Of a DNA stretch of 64,000 nt, positions 26,764 through 35,203 are shown piece by piece. How positions within the stretch are numbered: position 1 is the stretch's first letter; each line of letters starts with the position of its first letter. A program made the position numbers and the translations under genes. Origin of the DNA: Natronosalvus amylolyticus (GTDB lineage: Archaea > Halobacteriota > Halobacteria > Halobacteriales > Natrialbaceae). The notes below the pieces were generated by a model that worked only from the letters and a program-made list of their open reading frames with translations, was not told the DNA's origin and did no database searches. The stretch covers positions 248,001 to 312,000 of the forward strand of contig NZ_CP101156.1 of assembly GCF_024298845.1 (NCBI RefSeq), in the 5' to 3' direction.

Positions 26764-27036
26764 ATGGCCGAGAAACAGCGAGGACGGGTCGGCAGTGCCG
26801 GCCGTTTCGGAGCGCGATACGGGCGTGTCGCCCGTCGCCGAGTAACGGAGATCGAACACGACATGCGGTCGTCGAAAGTCGACGGCGACGATGTCACCCG
26901 AATCGGTACGGGCATCTGGCAGAACGAGGAAACTGGCGAAGTCTTCACCGGCGGTGCCTACCGACCGGAGACGCCTGCTGGCCAGACCGTCCGCCGTTCG
27001 ATCCGTGCCGCGCTTGGCGAGGACCAGCCAGAATAA
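26764..27036 (+). CDS. rpl37ae: 50S ribosomal protein L37Ae, cysteine-less
   Basis: A 90-residue ribosomal protein. The N-terminal segment [20 protein letters not shown] and the C-terminal [18 protein letters not shown] are diagnostic of archaeal L37Ae (eL43). The family normally has a CxxC...CxxC zinc ribbon in the middle; here that part is [20 protein letters not shown] and onward, and the whole protein has no cysteine. The fold presumably persists without zinc. It heads a conserved archaeal group with rpoP, pcc1 and prefoldin beta, 26 bp before rpoP. Confidence 0.88.
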   Translation: MAEKQRGRVGSAGRFGARYGRVARRRVTEIEHDMRSSKVDGDDVTRIGTGIWQNEETGEVFTGGAYRPETPAGQTVRRSIRAALGEDQPE

Positions 27037-27062
27037 CGCGTTCACAGCGATACCCACTACAG

Positions 27063-27197
27063 ATGAGCTACAAATGTTCCCGCTGCAAACGTGACGTACA
27101 GCTCGATGAGTACGGCGGCGTCCGCTGTCCCTACTGTGGACACCGTGTACTCCTGAAAGAACGCAGCCGGGACGTGAAAACCGTCCCCGTCGAGTAA
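27063..27197 (+). CDS. rpoP: DNA-directed RNA polymerase subunit P (Rpb12-like)
   Basis: A 44-residue zinc-ribbon polymerase subunit, [20 protein letters not shown], with two pairs of cysteines (KCSRC and RCPYC), and a basic tail. RpoP stabilises the Rpb3/Rpb10/Rpb11 assembly platform. It is full length for archaea. It starts 26 bp after L37Ae and precedes pcc1, the usual archaeal order. Confidence 0.93.
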   Translation: MSYKCSRCKRDVQLDEYGGVRCPYCGHRVLLKERSRDVKTVPVE

Positions 27198-27248
27198 CGC
27201 AGCCGGGACGGCTCATCCGCTGTCGGCTGCACGGATTCATTTCTACCC

Positions 27249-27521
27249 GTGTTTCCCCACGATGCAACCCTCGAGTACACCTACGAGACGGCTACTCGAG
27301 CACGGGCTGTCGAGAACGCTGTTGCCCAAGAAATCGGCGAAATCGACGACGAGCGTTCGCAGACGACGCTCGAGCGGTCGGAGCGGACTGTTACTATCAT
27401 GGTCGTAGCAAAGGACCTGACAGCATTGCGGGCGGCGCTCAACACCTGGATGACGCTGGTTGAGGTGGCAGAGCAAGCTGCCAGGATCGGTTCGCGGGCG
27501 GGGGGCCCAGAAAATGGGTAA
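27249..27521 (+). CDS. pcc1: KEOPS complex subunit Pcc1
   Basis: A 90-residue Pcc1 homologue. KEOPS makes N6-threonylcarbamoyladenosine (t6A) on tRNAs, and Pcc1 is the dimerisation subunit that helps bind tRNA. The alpha/beta pattern ATLEYTYETATRARAVENAV ... TALRAALNTWMTLVEVAE with the terminal NTWxxLV helix is characteristic. The start is GTG; the only nearby ATG is out of frame. It follows rpoP by 51 bp. Confidence 0.85.
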   Translation: MFPHDATLEYTYETATRARAVENAVAQEIGEIDDERSQTTLERSERTVTIMVVAKDLTALRAALNTWMTLVEVAEQAARIGSRAGGPENG

Positions 27522-27643
27522 CTCGAGAGTGCTGCGGTACGTTTTTTCACCAACGGAGCATGCACGATAGCGACTCGGGGAGTGTAACTCCCAAAACTCT
27601 CCCCTAATCTGAACGGTTCACACGGCGCGGGACAAAGCTTGGC

Positions 27644-27651
27644 TTTATCAG
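27644..27651 (+). promoter_or_regulatory. TATA box of prefoldin beta gene
   Basis: TTTATCAG about 23-30 bp upstream of the ATG at 27674, consistent with a separate promoter and short leader for the prefoldin gene. Confidence 0.4.
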
Positions 27652-27673
27652 TGCGGAAAGCGACCGTCGAGAT

Positions 27674-28069
27674 ATGCAAGGAAACCTGCCGCCAGAGGCA
27701 CAGGAAAAAATCGAACAGCTCCAGGACCTCCAAGAGACCGCACAGACGGTTGCCATCCAGAAACAGGAAGCCGAATCGTCACTCGACGACGCCCAGGCCG
27801 CCCTCGAGGAACTCGAGGACGTCGACGACGACACGACGATGTACCGTCAGGTCGGCGAACTGTTCGTCCAGACCGAGTACGACGACGCTCAGGACCAGCT
27901 CGAGGACAAAGTCAGCACGCTCGAGATTCGCCTCGAGACGCTCGAGAAACAGGAAGAGCGCGTCCAGACCCAGTTCGAGAGCCTCCAGGAGGAACTCCAG
28001 AACCTCCTCGGTGGCGGCATGGGCGGCGGTCCGGCCGGCCCAGGCGGCCCGGGCGCAGGCGGCGCATAA
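27674..28069 (+). CDS. pfdB: Prefoldin beta subunit
   Basis: A 131-residue prefoldin subunit, one of two in the hexameric archaeal chaperone that delivers unfolded proteins to the thermosome. Two long coiled-coil helices (about residues 8-50 and 75-113) flank a beta hairpin with [13 protein letters not shown]. The C-terminus ends in a Gly/Pro-rich tail, [19 protein letters not shown]. The start [20 protein letters not shown] matches archaeal prefoldin beta. The DUF3194 gene follows with no spacing. Confidence 0.92.
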   Translation: MQGNLPPEAQEKIEQLQDLQETAQTVAIQKQEAESSLDDAQAALEELEDVDDDTTMYRQVGELFVQTEYDDAQDQLEDKVSTLEIRLETLEKQEERVQTQFESLQEELQNLLGGGMGGGPAGPGGPGAGGA

Positions 28070-28348
28070 GTGCCGATGTCCCACGCGGATTCGAACGCGT
28101 CGGAACCGTCGGATGAGACGGTCGTCCAGACGGCCTCCGATGCGGCCGAGGACGAGATCTTCTCGGCGTACAAACAGTCAGCGATACGCGATTACGACGT
28201 GACCGTGGTCTTCGAAGACGGCGTCCTCGAGGTCGACGTCTACCTCAACGCGCCTGACGGCGCTGGAGACGGTCGGTCGGCCGATCAGGTTGCCGACGAA
28301 GCTGCACTCGCTGCTCGCTCGGCAGTCGACGAACTGTTCGACGAGTAA
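28070..28348 (+). CDS. DUF3194 protein
   Basis: A 92-residue acidic protein immediately after prefoldin beta. The sequence VVFEDGVLEVDVYLNAP and the closing helix ADEAALAARSAVDELFDE match DUF3194, which sits beside prefoldin beta in haloarchaea. The function is unknown; a chaperone-related role is inferred from position only. GTG at 28070 touches the previous stop; an ATG at 28076 is an alternative two codons downstream. Confidence 0.75.
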   Translation: MPMSHADSNASEPSDETVVQTASDAAEDEIFSAYKQSAIRDYDVTVVFEDGVLEVDVYLNAPDGAGDGRSADQVADEAALAARSAVDELFDE

Positions 28349-28751
28349 CCTTCGCGGCGCCCTTTTTCGGTTATCGTTTCCGACCTGTAGTGCTCTCTAT
28401 CAATGGCGGTCGTGTGGCCCCCTCGAGTGTGACGTCGATTTCTTTTCACGAGTGGCAACTTCTCACGCACCCTCACAAACGCTTTTGTGACAGGGGTTGA
28501 AACCTTGCTCGAGACCGATGGAGACCAGTTCTTCCTGTTGACGCGGGTTCACCGGCTGTTGTCAACCAGCACGTGTTGTCACACGAGCCGGGCGATGACG
28601 CCTCGAGGGTGTTCGGGGTCGCCCCGGTGAACACGACTGACGGATGTCTCGAGCGATGACATCAGGGGTGACGCGATCACGGCGGTTTCCCCGTCACAGC
28701 CCCGACGTTGATGTCGTCGAACAGTGCCCTGCAGCCAACCAGCACATCTCA
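28349..28751. other. Intergenic region upstream of hflX
   Basis: About 400 bp without a recognised gene. If hflX uses an earlier start (28644 or 28656), its N-terminal extension would take up the right end. No clear terminator or TATA box stands out. Confidence 0.35.
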
Positions 28752-30149
28752 ATGTCACCATCGGATGAAGATACATCCCGATCAGCATCGGGAAGTCAAA
28801 CGAACGATTTCCAGCAGCATCGAACACAGCGTTCTCGAACCGGAGAGGGCCGGCCCAAAGCGGCTCGAGCCGACGCTCTCGTCGTCGCTCGGGACTCCGA
28901 CCCGCCAGTGACTACCGAGGAGTGCGAGCAATTGGCGGCGGCCACGGGCTACCGAATCGTCACGACGAAGACCCAGCGCGGTCATCCGGACTCGGGGACG
29001 TATCTCGGGCGCGGGGCGCTCGAGACCCTCAGTGAGACGGTAGCCGAACTGGATGTCTCGGCGGTCATCGTCGACGACCGCCTCACGCCTGGGCAACACC
29101 ACGGTATCTGCGATGTCCTGCCCGAAGATGTTCGCCTGCTCGATCGGTATCGGCTCGTCCTCGAGATTTTCGAAACGGGAACGAACACGCGTCGGGCGAG
29201 CCTCCAAGTCGAACTCGCCCGTCTCAACTACGAGTTGCCCAGACTCGTTGCCGCGACGGATGCGGGACAGCTCAATCGGTTCACCGAGAGCGGGACGCGG
29301 GTCTACGACGTCCGGGACCGAATCGACTACCTCGAGCGCCAACTAAACGAGTTGCCGGACCCTGGCGACCAGTTTCGCGAGCGCCGTCGCGAGCAGGGCT
29401 TCAACCTCGTGACGATTGCCGGCTATACCAACGCCGGCAAGTCGACGCTGTTGCATCGACTGGCGGACGACCTGGCGCTCGAGGTCGAGAATGACTCGAC
29501 ACGGAACGACGGCTCGAACAAAGACCGGACGGCGAGCGTTGCCGACGGGTTGTTCGAAACCCTCGAGACGACGACCCGACGGGCGACTATCGATGGACGA
29601 CCGCTCTTGGTCACGGATACGGTCGGCTACGTCGACGAACTTCCCCACGATGTCATCGCTTCGTTCAGTTCGACGCTGTCGGAAGCGGCGGGTGCAGACG
29701 CCGTTATCCTGTTGATCGATGGCAGTGATCCGCTCGAGACGATCGAACGGAAAGTCGCGGTCTCTCTCGAGGTACTCGACGAACAGGGCGTCGAACGGGA
29801 CCGGATCGTGCCAGCCCTGAACAAGATCGATACCATCAATGGTAGCGAGCATCGGGAACGCATCGCGCTCGTCCGTCGGTTGTTCGAAGAACCGATTCCG
29901 CTCAGCGTCCGGACGGGCAGGAATATGAAGGCCCTTCGACGCGCCGTCACGAGCCGATTACCCACTGACTCCCTCGCCCTCGAGATGCCACTGAGTGACG
30001 ACGCAATGTCGATTATTTCCCAGGCGTACGATCGGACGTCAGTCGAGGACGTTGTCTATCGCGATTCGACCGTCGTTCTCGAGTGTCGCGGCCGTTCGGA
30101 GGTACTCGAGCAGCTGTGCGCGAGCGCGCCATCGTTCCGGAAGGACTGA
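28752..30149 (+). CDS. hflX: GTPase HflX
   Basis: A 465-residue ribosome-associated GTPase that splits or rescues stalled ribosomes in bacteria. The N-terminal HflX domain includes the glycine-rich DSGTYLGRGALETL and the helical RLNYELPRL. The G domain has the P loop AGYTNAGKSTL near residue 223, DTVGYVDELP (G3) near 290 and NKID (G4) near 357. The N-terminal 40 residues are polar and unconserved. In-frame starts also exist at 28644 and 28656; ATG 28752 gives the more usual length. Confidence 0.88.
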   Translation: MSPSDEDTSRSASGSQTNDFQQHRTQRSRTGEGRPKAARADALVVARDSDPPVTTEECEQLAAATGYRIVTTKTQRGHPDSGTYLGRGALETLSETVAELDVSAVIVDDRLTPGQHHGICDVLPEDVRLLDRYRLVLEIFETGTNTRRASLQVELARLNYELPRLVAATDAGQLNRFTESGTRVYDVRDRIDYLERQLNELPDPGDQFRERRREQGFNLVTIAGYTNAGKSTLLHRLADDLALEVENDSTRNDGSNKDRTASVADGLFETLETTTRRATIDGRPLLVTDTVGYVDELPHDVIASFSSTLSEAAGADAVILLIDGSDPLETIERKVAVSLEVLDEQGVERDRIVPALNKIDTINGSEHRERIALVRRLFEEPIPLSVRTGRNMKALRRAVTSRLPTDSLALEMPLSDDAMSIISQAYDRTSVEDVVYRDSTVVLECRGRSEVLEQLCASAPSFRKD

Positions 30150-30217
30150 CGCGAGACGCGACTTTCGCTGCCGTCCGGCGGCACGCTCGGGGCGTTACCA
30201 ACCGCTCTTGGGGCAAG

Positions 30218-30937
30218 TTAGTCAAAATCGGCCGGCAACTCGTCGAGCGTCTCACGAGCGCGGGGACGAACATCGAAGAGGTATCGTTCAGTCTGGGTGT
30301 TCCCGTCGTCGTCAGTGCTCGATTGCGCGTAAATCACCTTCGCAACCTCGACGTCGTCGGGAAGTTCCTGGGCCACCACGAGCGTATTAACTGCCCGGTC
30401 GGGTTGTAACTCGAGGTCGGTCCCGGACCAGGTCGGTGGCAGTTTCTGGGCGTGTGGTCGTAGCATGTTCGAGCCCTGATAGAGGAAGCCGTCCGTCCCA
30501 ACGAAACTCGTCGCTGCCCGGCCACGCCACTCGACCGCCCGGGGCGCGGTATTGTGTACGCTGAAGAATGCGACCGGCCTGCGTGTCCCGATTCGTGCCC
30601 GTCCATCGAGCAGGTCCGCAAGGGGAACGTCCTGGACGAGACCGACCAGGGAGAGTGACAGAAGGTCGCCACGAACGGTGAGTTCCGGACCAACACCGTC
30701 GATGCGAGCCGATGGGTCGTACGTCTGTGCAGTTGCGCTCTGTGGAACGGCCCCGCCGTCGGCTTCCGGTGCCTGTTCTCCAGTCAGTGCTTCGTAGGCC
30801 CGTTTAATGCGCAAAAACCGCTCTCGAGAGCCACCCTGGTCTGGGTGGTGTCGTTTTAACAGCACCCGATAGGCACGCCTGATCTCACTCCGGGAGGCAT
30901 CAGGCGAGAGACCGAGCGTTTCGTAGTGGCTCTCCAT
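30218..30937 (-). CDS. J-domain protein (DnaJ-type)
   Basis: A 239-residue protein with an N-terminal J domain (residues 4-53): YETLGLSPDASRSEIRRAYR, HPD motif in KRHHPDQGGSRERFL and a final AYEAL. The rest (about 80-239) is a haloarchaeal beta-rich region without zinc fingers or DnaJ C-terminal motifs. The J domain should stimulate Hsp70; the rest may dictate the client. It is a single gene, convergent with hflX. Confidence 0.85.
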   Translation of the reverse strand: MESHYETLGLSPDASRSEIRRAYRVLLKRHHPDQGGSRERFLRIKRAYEALTGEQAPEADGGAVPQSATAQTYDPSARIDGVGPELTVRGDLLSLSLVGLVQDVPLADLLDGRARIGTRRPVAFFSVHNTAPRAVEWRGRAATSFVGTDGFLYQGSNMLRPHAQKLPPTWSGTDLELQPDRAVNTLVVAQELPDDVEVAKVIYAQSSTDDDGNTQTERYLFDVRPRARETLDELPADFD

Positions 30938-30979
30938 CTACTGCAGATAACCGTCCACGCAAAAATGAGTCTTTCCGTG

Positions 30980-31261
30980 TTACTGCGGTTCGATGATGAG
31001 TTCTCCATCATTCGAGACCGTAATCTCGTAGCCACAGTACTGAAATCGAACGGTAATCGGTTGCTCGTGCAGCAGTTTGTCGCTGTCGCCTGCGAGCAGT
31101 GTATCCAGTGCCTGTGGATCGACCGCCGTATGCAACGGCGGGTACTCCGGTGGACAGAGATCAGCAACGTCGACGCCCTCTTTCTGTGCAATATGCTCGA
31201 CGATCACGAGACTGGGGTCTGTGTGAAAAGCCGAACCGATAGGATCTTCCCCCGTTCCCAT
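30980..31261 (-). CDS. HalOD1 output-domain protein
   Basis: A 93-residue protein composed of the halobacterial output domain HalOD1: LVIVEHIAQKEGVDVADLCP, PPLHTAVDPQALDTLL and the closing beta strands VRFQYCGYEITVSNDGELII. The domain is restricted to haloarchaea and is thought to be a signalling output. ATG at 31261 fits; an in-frame GTG at 31273 adds four residues. Confidence 0.78.
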   Translation of the reverse strand: MGTGEDPIGSAFHTDPSLVIVEHIAQKEGVDVADLCPPEYPPLHTAVDPQALDTLLAGDSDKLLHEQPITVRFQYCGYEITVSNDGELIIEPQ

Positions 31262-31385
31262 TCTTGGAAACACTAACGAGAGTCCACTGTTAAATCTGTC
31301 TTTTTCGGACCTTCTCTCTCGATAACTATTTTCCGGTGAAAGGCGGTTTGCTCGAGTGCCACGACGGTTCCACTACGCTTCGGTG

Positions 31386-32303
31386 TCACTCGAGGCCGTC
31401 TGGGTTGCTCGCCCGTTTGATCGTCGTCCAGTAGATTCCGGCGAGGACGACGATGCCGCCAGCGACCGTTATCAGGTCCGGAACCTCGGTTAACAGGACG
31501 AACGCGAGGATGGTCGAGCCGACGGGTTCGCCCAGCCAGGCGACACTCACGACGACTGACTCGAGGTACTTGAGCGTCCAGTTGACGACGGTGTGACCGA
31601 ACACCCCGGGGCCGACCGCCATCGCCAGAAAGAGCAGCCACTCACGTGGCGGGTAGGCCAGATACTCGTGGCCCTGAACGCCGACGAGTGCGAGCAGCGT
31701 GATGGTACAGGCCGTGTAGACGACGGTAACGTACGGGAACAGTGAGACGCGCTGGCGGATCGACCGGCCCGCGAGCACGTATCCTGCGACCGTAACCGCC
31801 CCGAGGACGGCGAGTGCGTTTCCGTACCACGTTGCGTCAGCAACGGGTGCGTCTCCCGCGCCGCCGAACGACATCGCGGTTGCGCCGGCAAATGCGACGA
31901 GCAGGCCGGCAACCGTCGTTCGGCCGATTCGCTCGTCGAGCACGAGCCACGCGCCGATAGCGACGAACAGCGGTTGGGTTTGAACGAGCGTTACGCTCGC
32001 GGCGACGCTCGTGTAATTCAGACTTTCGAACCACGCCGCGAAGTGAATCGCGAGGGCGATACCGGCGATAGCCGCCAGCCCGAGATCACGGGCCGAGAGC
32101 CTGGCAAACTCGTGGCGGTAGCGGACGAACGCGACCGGCGCGACAAGCAACGTGGTAAACAGCACGCGATACAGCGCCGCGATCGAACTCGGGGCAGCGC
32201 TCCAGCGGACCAAAATCGCGCTGGTGCTCGCCGCAAAGACGGCAAACGCGAGCGCGACGGTCGGGGTAACCTCGAGGTCGGCCTGACGGAACACGTCGCT
32301 CAC
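31386..32303 (-). CDS. EamA/DMT-superfamily transporter
   Basis: A 305-residue membrane protein of ten predicted spans in two EamA repeats (about residues 14-145 and 165-295). Family features are the N-terminal SAILVRWSAAPSSIAALYR and, in the second half, AVGPGVFGHTVVNWTLKYLE and LGEPVGSTILAFVLLTE. Drug/metabolite transporters export amino acids, nucleotides or other metabolites; specificity cannot be read. The nested palindrome at 32371-32507 lies upstream. Confidence 0.87.
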   Translation of the reverse strand: MSDVFRQADLEVTPTVALAFAVFAASTSAILVRWSAAPSSIAALYRVLFTTLLVAPVAFVRYRHEFARLSARDLGLAAIAGIALAIHFAAWFESLNYTSVAASVTLVQTQPLFVAIGAWLVLDERIGRTTVAGLLVAFAGATAMSFGGAGDAPVADATWYGNALAVLGAVTVAGYVLAGRSIRQRVSLFPYVTVVYTACTITLLALVGVQGHEYLAYPPREWLLFLAMAVGPGVFGHTVVNWTLKYLESVVVSVAWLGEPVGSTILAFVLLTEVPDLITVAGGIVVLAGIYWTTIKRASNPDGLE

Positions 32304-32370
32304 ATACGTGACCGGGGTGAAAGCAGTATCGAATCCGCCGAGATTGAGTAACCCGAAGGGTTGCGATGTT

Positions 32371-32507
32371 CGGCGAGTTCACTGACTGAGACGGTTTACT
32401 GTAGTCTCTTACAGATGATTGCCGGCGTCGTGCGGGCAATCACCGGTAAAAAGTTACAGTAAACCGTATGACTCGAGCGAAACGAGAGAGGGGAAGTGAA
32501 CTCGCCG
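32371..32507. repeat. 137-bp nested palindrome
   Basis: Three nested inverted repeats: outer CGGCGAGTTCACT (32371-32383) with AGTGAACTCGCCG (32495-32507); middle ACGGTTTACTGTA (32391-32403) with TACAGTAAACCGT (32455-32467); inner GATTGCC (32417-32423) with GGCAATC (32435-32441). All three pairings are exact. A degenerate relative of the middle part lies at 39653-39730. It sits between the SRPBCC gene's 3' end and the EamA gene's 5' end, both on the minus strand. Confidence 0.8.
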
Positions 32508-32515
32508 AGAATCAC

Positions 32516-33031
32516 TCACTCTGGAGCGGCCGGTGGTTCGAGTGTGGAGGTCGACTCGAGTGCCTCACGCGTCCGGGCGTGGCGGTCGCGAAACATGCCC
32601 TCGAAACCGAGTTCCGAAAACGGGCTGAGGGGATCGGTGAACCCACCTACTGGGAGTTCGTATTCGACGTGATCTCTGAGGACCGTCTCCGAGCCGTCGG
32701 CGAAAAACGAGTGGGTGTGGACCCACGTTTTGAACGGGCCGTGCACCATCTCGTCGACGAAGTATGCCCGGCCAGGTTTCTCGACTCGCTCGGTGATCAC
32801 CGACGTCCAGTACTGGCGCGGGCCAACGCCGAACGGACGGATTGAGAGCGAGAGCTCCGACCCGGCCTCGAGTATCTCCGGGTCCGAGTCGCCGTCCGGC
32901 CCCATGACGGACTCGACCCGCAATCCCATCCAATCAGGAGTCAGTCGTTCGAGTCCGGCCGATGTCGAGTGAAACTGCCAGACGTCGTCGAGGGGTGCGT
33001 CGATTCGTGTCTCACGCTCGTAGGTGGCCAT
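32516..33031 (-). CDS. SRPBCC family (START-like) protein
   Basis: A 171-residue START/Bet v1-like fold protein. It begins MATYERETRIDAPLDDVWQF, the first strand and helix of the family, and contains FVDEMVHGPFKTWVHTHSFF and a long C-terminal helix FEGMFRDRHARTREAL. Such proteins bind hydrophobic ligands or act as polyketide cyclases; the ligand is unknown. The sequence resembles haloarchaeal cyclase/dehydrase proteins. Confidence 0.82.
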   Translation of the reverse strand: MATYERETRIDAPLDDVWQFHSTSAGLERLTPDWMGLRVESVMGPDGDSDPEILEAGSELSLSIRPFGVGPRQYWTSVITERVEKPGRAYFVDEMVHGPFKTWVHTHSFFADGSETVLRDHVEYELPVGGFTDPLSPFSELGFEGMFRDRHARTREALESTSTLEPPAAPE

Positions 33032-33107
33032 ACGCAGGATACGGGCTCGAGGGTAAAAACGATGAAACCTACGAGTGGTGGGACGACTCCACGACGGAGT
33101 ACTAGAA

Positions 33108-33536
33108 CTACTTGAGTCGCTCCTGCAAGAACGAGGGGTGGGCCGCGGTGACGCCGTCTATTTCGAGGATATGGGTCGCAATAATATCGCCGAGTTCGTC
33201 GCCGTCCGCTGCTCGTACTTCGGCCATCAGCATGTGGTCTCCGCTCGAGCTATAGAGTGCCTCCACTTCCTCGAGCGCTTTCAGGGCCCGTGTTGCCTCG
33301 ACGTAGCGTTCGCTGGCGACGTCGATGCCGACCAGGGCGATGGTCTGACTGGAGAGCTTTTTCGGGTCAACGTCGGCGGAGTAGCCAACGATGACGCCGT
33401 CCTCTTCGAGTTGATTGATGTATTTCCGAACCGTGGGCTTCGAGACGTCTGCCCGTGCAGCGATTTCGGCGTACGACGCCTGGGCATCGTCCTCGAGCAC
33501 CTCGAGGATACGGTCTTCGGTGGGGCGGGTACTCAT
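33108..33536 (-). CDS. Lrp/AsnC family transcriptional regulator
   Basis: A 142-residue regulator. The N-terminal winged HTH ILEVLEDDAQASYAEIAARA followed by VSKPTVRKYINQLEEDGVIV (residues about 9-50) is typical. The C-terminal ligand-binding alpha/beta domain (about 65-140) includes ALVGIDVASERYVEAT and GDHMLMAEVRAADGDEL. It likely controls amino-acid or central metabolism genes. ATG at 33536 is the family start; the longer frame to 33896 is not family-like. Confidence 0.9.
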   Translation of the reverse strand: MSTRPTEDRILEVLEDDAQASYAEIAARADVSKPTVRKYINQLEEDGVIVGYSADVDPKKLSSQTIALVGIDVASERYVEATRALKALEEVEALYSSSGDHMLMAEVRAADGDELGDIIATHILEIDGVTAAHPSFLQERLK

Positions 33537-33671
33537 ACCCTTACTTTTCCTCGGATAGAAAAATATCTTTTGAATCGGTAAACACAGACTCGTCATCGAC
33601 CGTGATGTTACTGGACGGACAGGAACCAGGTAATCGTTGGGCTTATTCGCCCGCTCGCTCGAGGAACTGTA

Positions 33672-34007
33672 ATGGTCGCCTTCGACACCATCATGGGGAT
33701 ATTCTGGCTCGTCTGCGGCATTATTGTCCTGATTCCCGCCTACATGATTGCCTTCGGTGGCCGGCCGGACCTGCACGTTCACTACGACGATAGCGTCGAC
33801 CCGGCGTACGTCTCCAGGCGTGCAGGTACGACGGCACTGCTCATGGGTATTAGCATGATTGTCTACGCACTCTACCAACTCGTCGTTGGATATCAACCCC
33901 TGGCTCTCGGAGCCTTGCTCGTCAGTCTGCTTGTCCTGAGCACGCTCACAAAACGGTTTGCGAAAGGATGGGGCTGGAACGGTGATCGCGATTCCACGCT
34001 CGAGTGA
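33672..34007 (+). CDS. Small membrane protein, three spans
   Basis: A 111-residue protein with three hydrophobic segments (about residues 4-27, 50-70 and 74-92). The first is followed by GGRPDLHVHYDD, and an AGTTALLMGISMIVYALYQ span comes next. The arrangement resembles DUF3784-like or other small haloarchaeal membrane proteins, but I cannot assign a family with confidence. The start is ATG at 33672. Confidence 0.6.
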   Translation: MVAFDTIMGIFWLVCGIIVLIPAYMIAFGGRPDLHVHYDDSVDPAYVSRRAGTTALLMGISMIVYALYQLVVGYQPLALGALLVSLLVLSTLTKRFAKGWGWNGDRDSTLE

Positions 34008-34116
34008 CGAACCAGGGCGTGACCCACTCCCGTTCTACTACCGCGTCGCGAGCCTCGAGCGGTGTAGTAGCCAGTGAGGGCCAGTGCACACCCGTAGACG
34101 ACGTCCCGGGAGTGTA

Positions 34117-35148
34117 TCAACCGTTTCCTTCGCTCTTTCCGGCATCCGCGGCGGCCCACAGCGGATACAGGTCGTCTTCGACAGGCTCCGTGAATCGTTC
34201 TCCGTCCACCTCGAGTGCCGGTACATCTCCATCACACGCGCTCACGGTACCGATCGCTGCGGCTTCGATTCCGGCGTCGGCGAGGGCCTCGAGACAGGCG
34301 TCGACGCTATCGACGGGAACGGTTGCCAGCAGTGCACCCGACCCAAAGATGCGTAACGGGTCCACGCCTGCTGCCTCGCACAACTGGGCCGTTTCGGAAC
34401 GAACCGGAATCGACCCGCGCGAGAGTTCGACGTCCACGCCCGCTGCCTGGGCAAGTTCGAGCGAGGCTGAGATTACGCCACCTTCAGTCGGGTCGTGCAT
34501 GGCCGTTGCGTACTCGCGGACGATTCGGGCATCCGGAACGACGCTTATCTCCTCGAGGAACGTTTCGGCCCGTTCGCAGACGGCCTTCTCGATGTCGAGT
34601 TCGTCCCCAAAATCGGCGGCCAGAATCGCCGTCCCCTCGATACCGGCTGCTTTGGTGAGGATCACTTGCTCTCCCGGGCTCGCTCCCCCAGTCGGGATAA
34701 CGGTCTCCGCCGCGCCCATAGCCGTCAATGACACCACTGGCCGCTCCAGGGTATCGACGTACTCCGAGTGCCCGCCGACGATGGTCGCTCCCACGGACCG
34801 AGCGGCCACGTCCAGGTCGTGTGTGATTTGCTCGAGTACACTGGGGCCTTCGTCGTCCGAGTCGTCGTTGGAACGGGCCGATTCTGGAAGTAACAGGACC
34901 GTCGTGAGCCATCGCGGATCGGCACCGGATGCGGCGACATCGTTACAGCCAACGTGGACGCCGAGGGTGCCGACTTTTGAGGCCGCTAACGAGATCGGAT
35001 CGGAACTGACGACGAGCTTGCCACCTGGCCAGTCGATTGCGGCGGCGTCTTCGCCGGTTGCCGGGCCAAGGTGCACGCTGTCATCGGTTTCACCCGTCCG
35101 AGCGAAGACGTGGTCCAGAAGATCGTCGGGGTGGACTTTTCCGGGCAT
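34117..35148 (-). CDS. AIR synthase-related (HypE/PurM-fold) protein
   Basis: A 343-residue protein of the PurM/HypE ATP-binding fold. The N-terminal domain has GEDAAAIDWPGGKLVVSSDP near residue 32 and HVGCNDVAASGADPRWL near 64, the nucleotide-binding DVAAxGA pattern. The C-terminal domain contains AMHDPTEGGVISASLELA near 215. HypE makes the cyanide ligand of hydrogenase; no hydrogenase genes are here, so this is likely a haloarchaeal relative of unknown reaction. ATG at 35148. Confidence 0.8.
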   Translation of the reverse strand: MPGKVHPDDLLDHVFARTGETDDSVHLGPATGEDAAAIDWPGGKLVVSSDPISLAASKVGTLGVHVGCNDVAASGADPRWLTTVLLLPESARSNDDSDDEGPSVLEQITHDLDVAARSVGATIVGGHSEYVDTLERPVVSLTAMGAAETVIPTGGASPGEQVILTKAAGIEGTAILAADFGDELDIEKAVCERAETFLEEISVVPDARIVREYATAMHDPTEGGVISASLELAQAAGVDVELSRGSIPVRSETAQLCEAAGVDPLRIFGSGALLATVPVDSVDACLEALADAGIEAAAIGTVSACDGDVPALEVDGERFTEPVEDDLYPLWAAADAGKSEGNG

Positions 35149-35203
35149 ATGCCGTTCGTCGGCCAGGGTCGGCTTGTAGCTGTCGAAGGCGCTCGAACGC
35201 TTC

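Noticed and set aside
34004-35179. Plus-strand frame of 391 codons
   Set aside because: Antisense to the AIR-synthase-related gene; the Ser/Thr/Ala-rich translation is a shadow.
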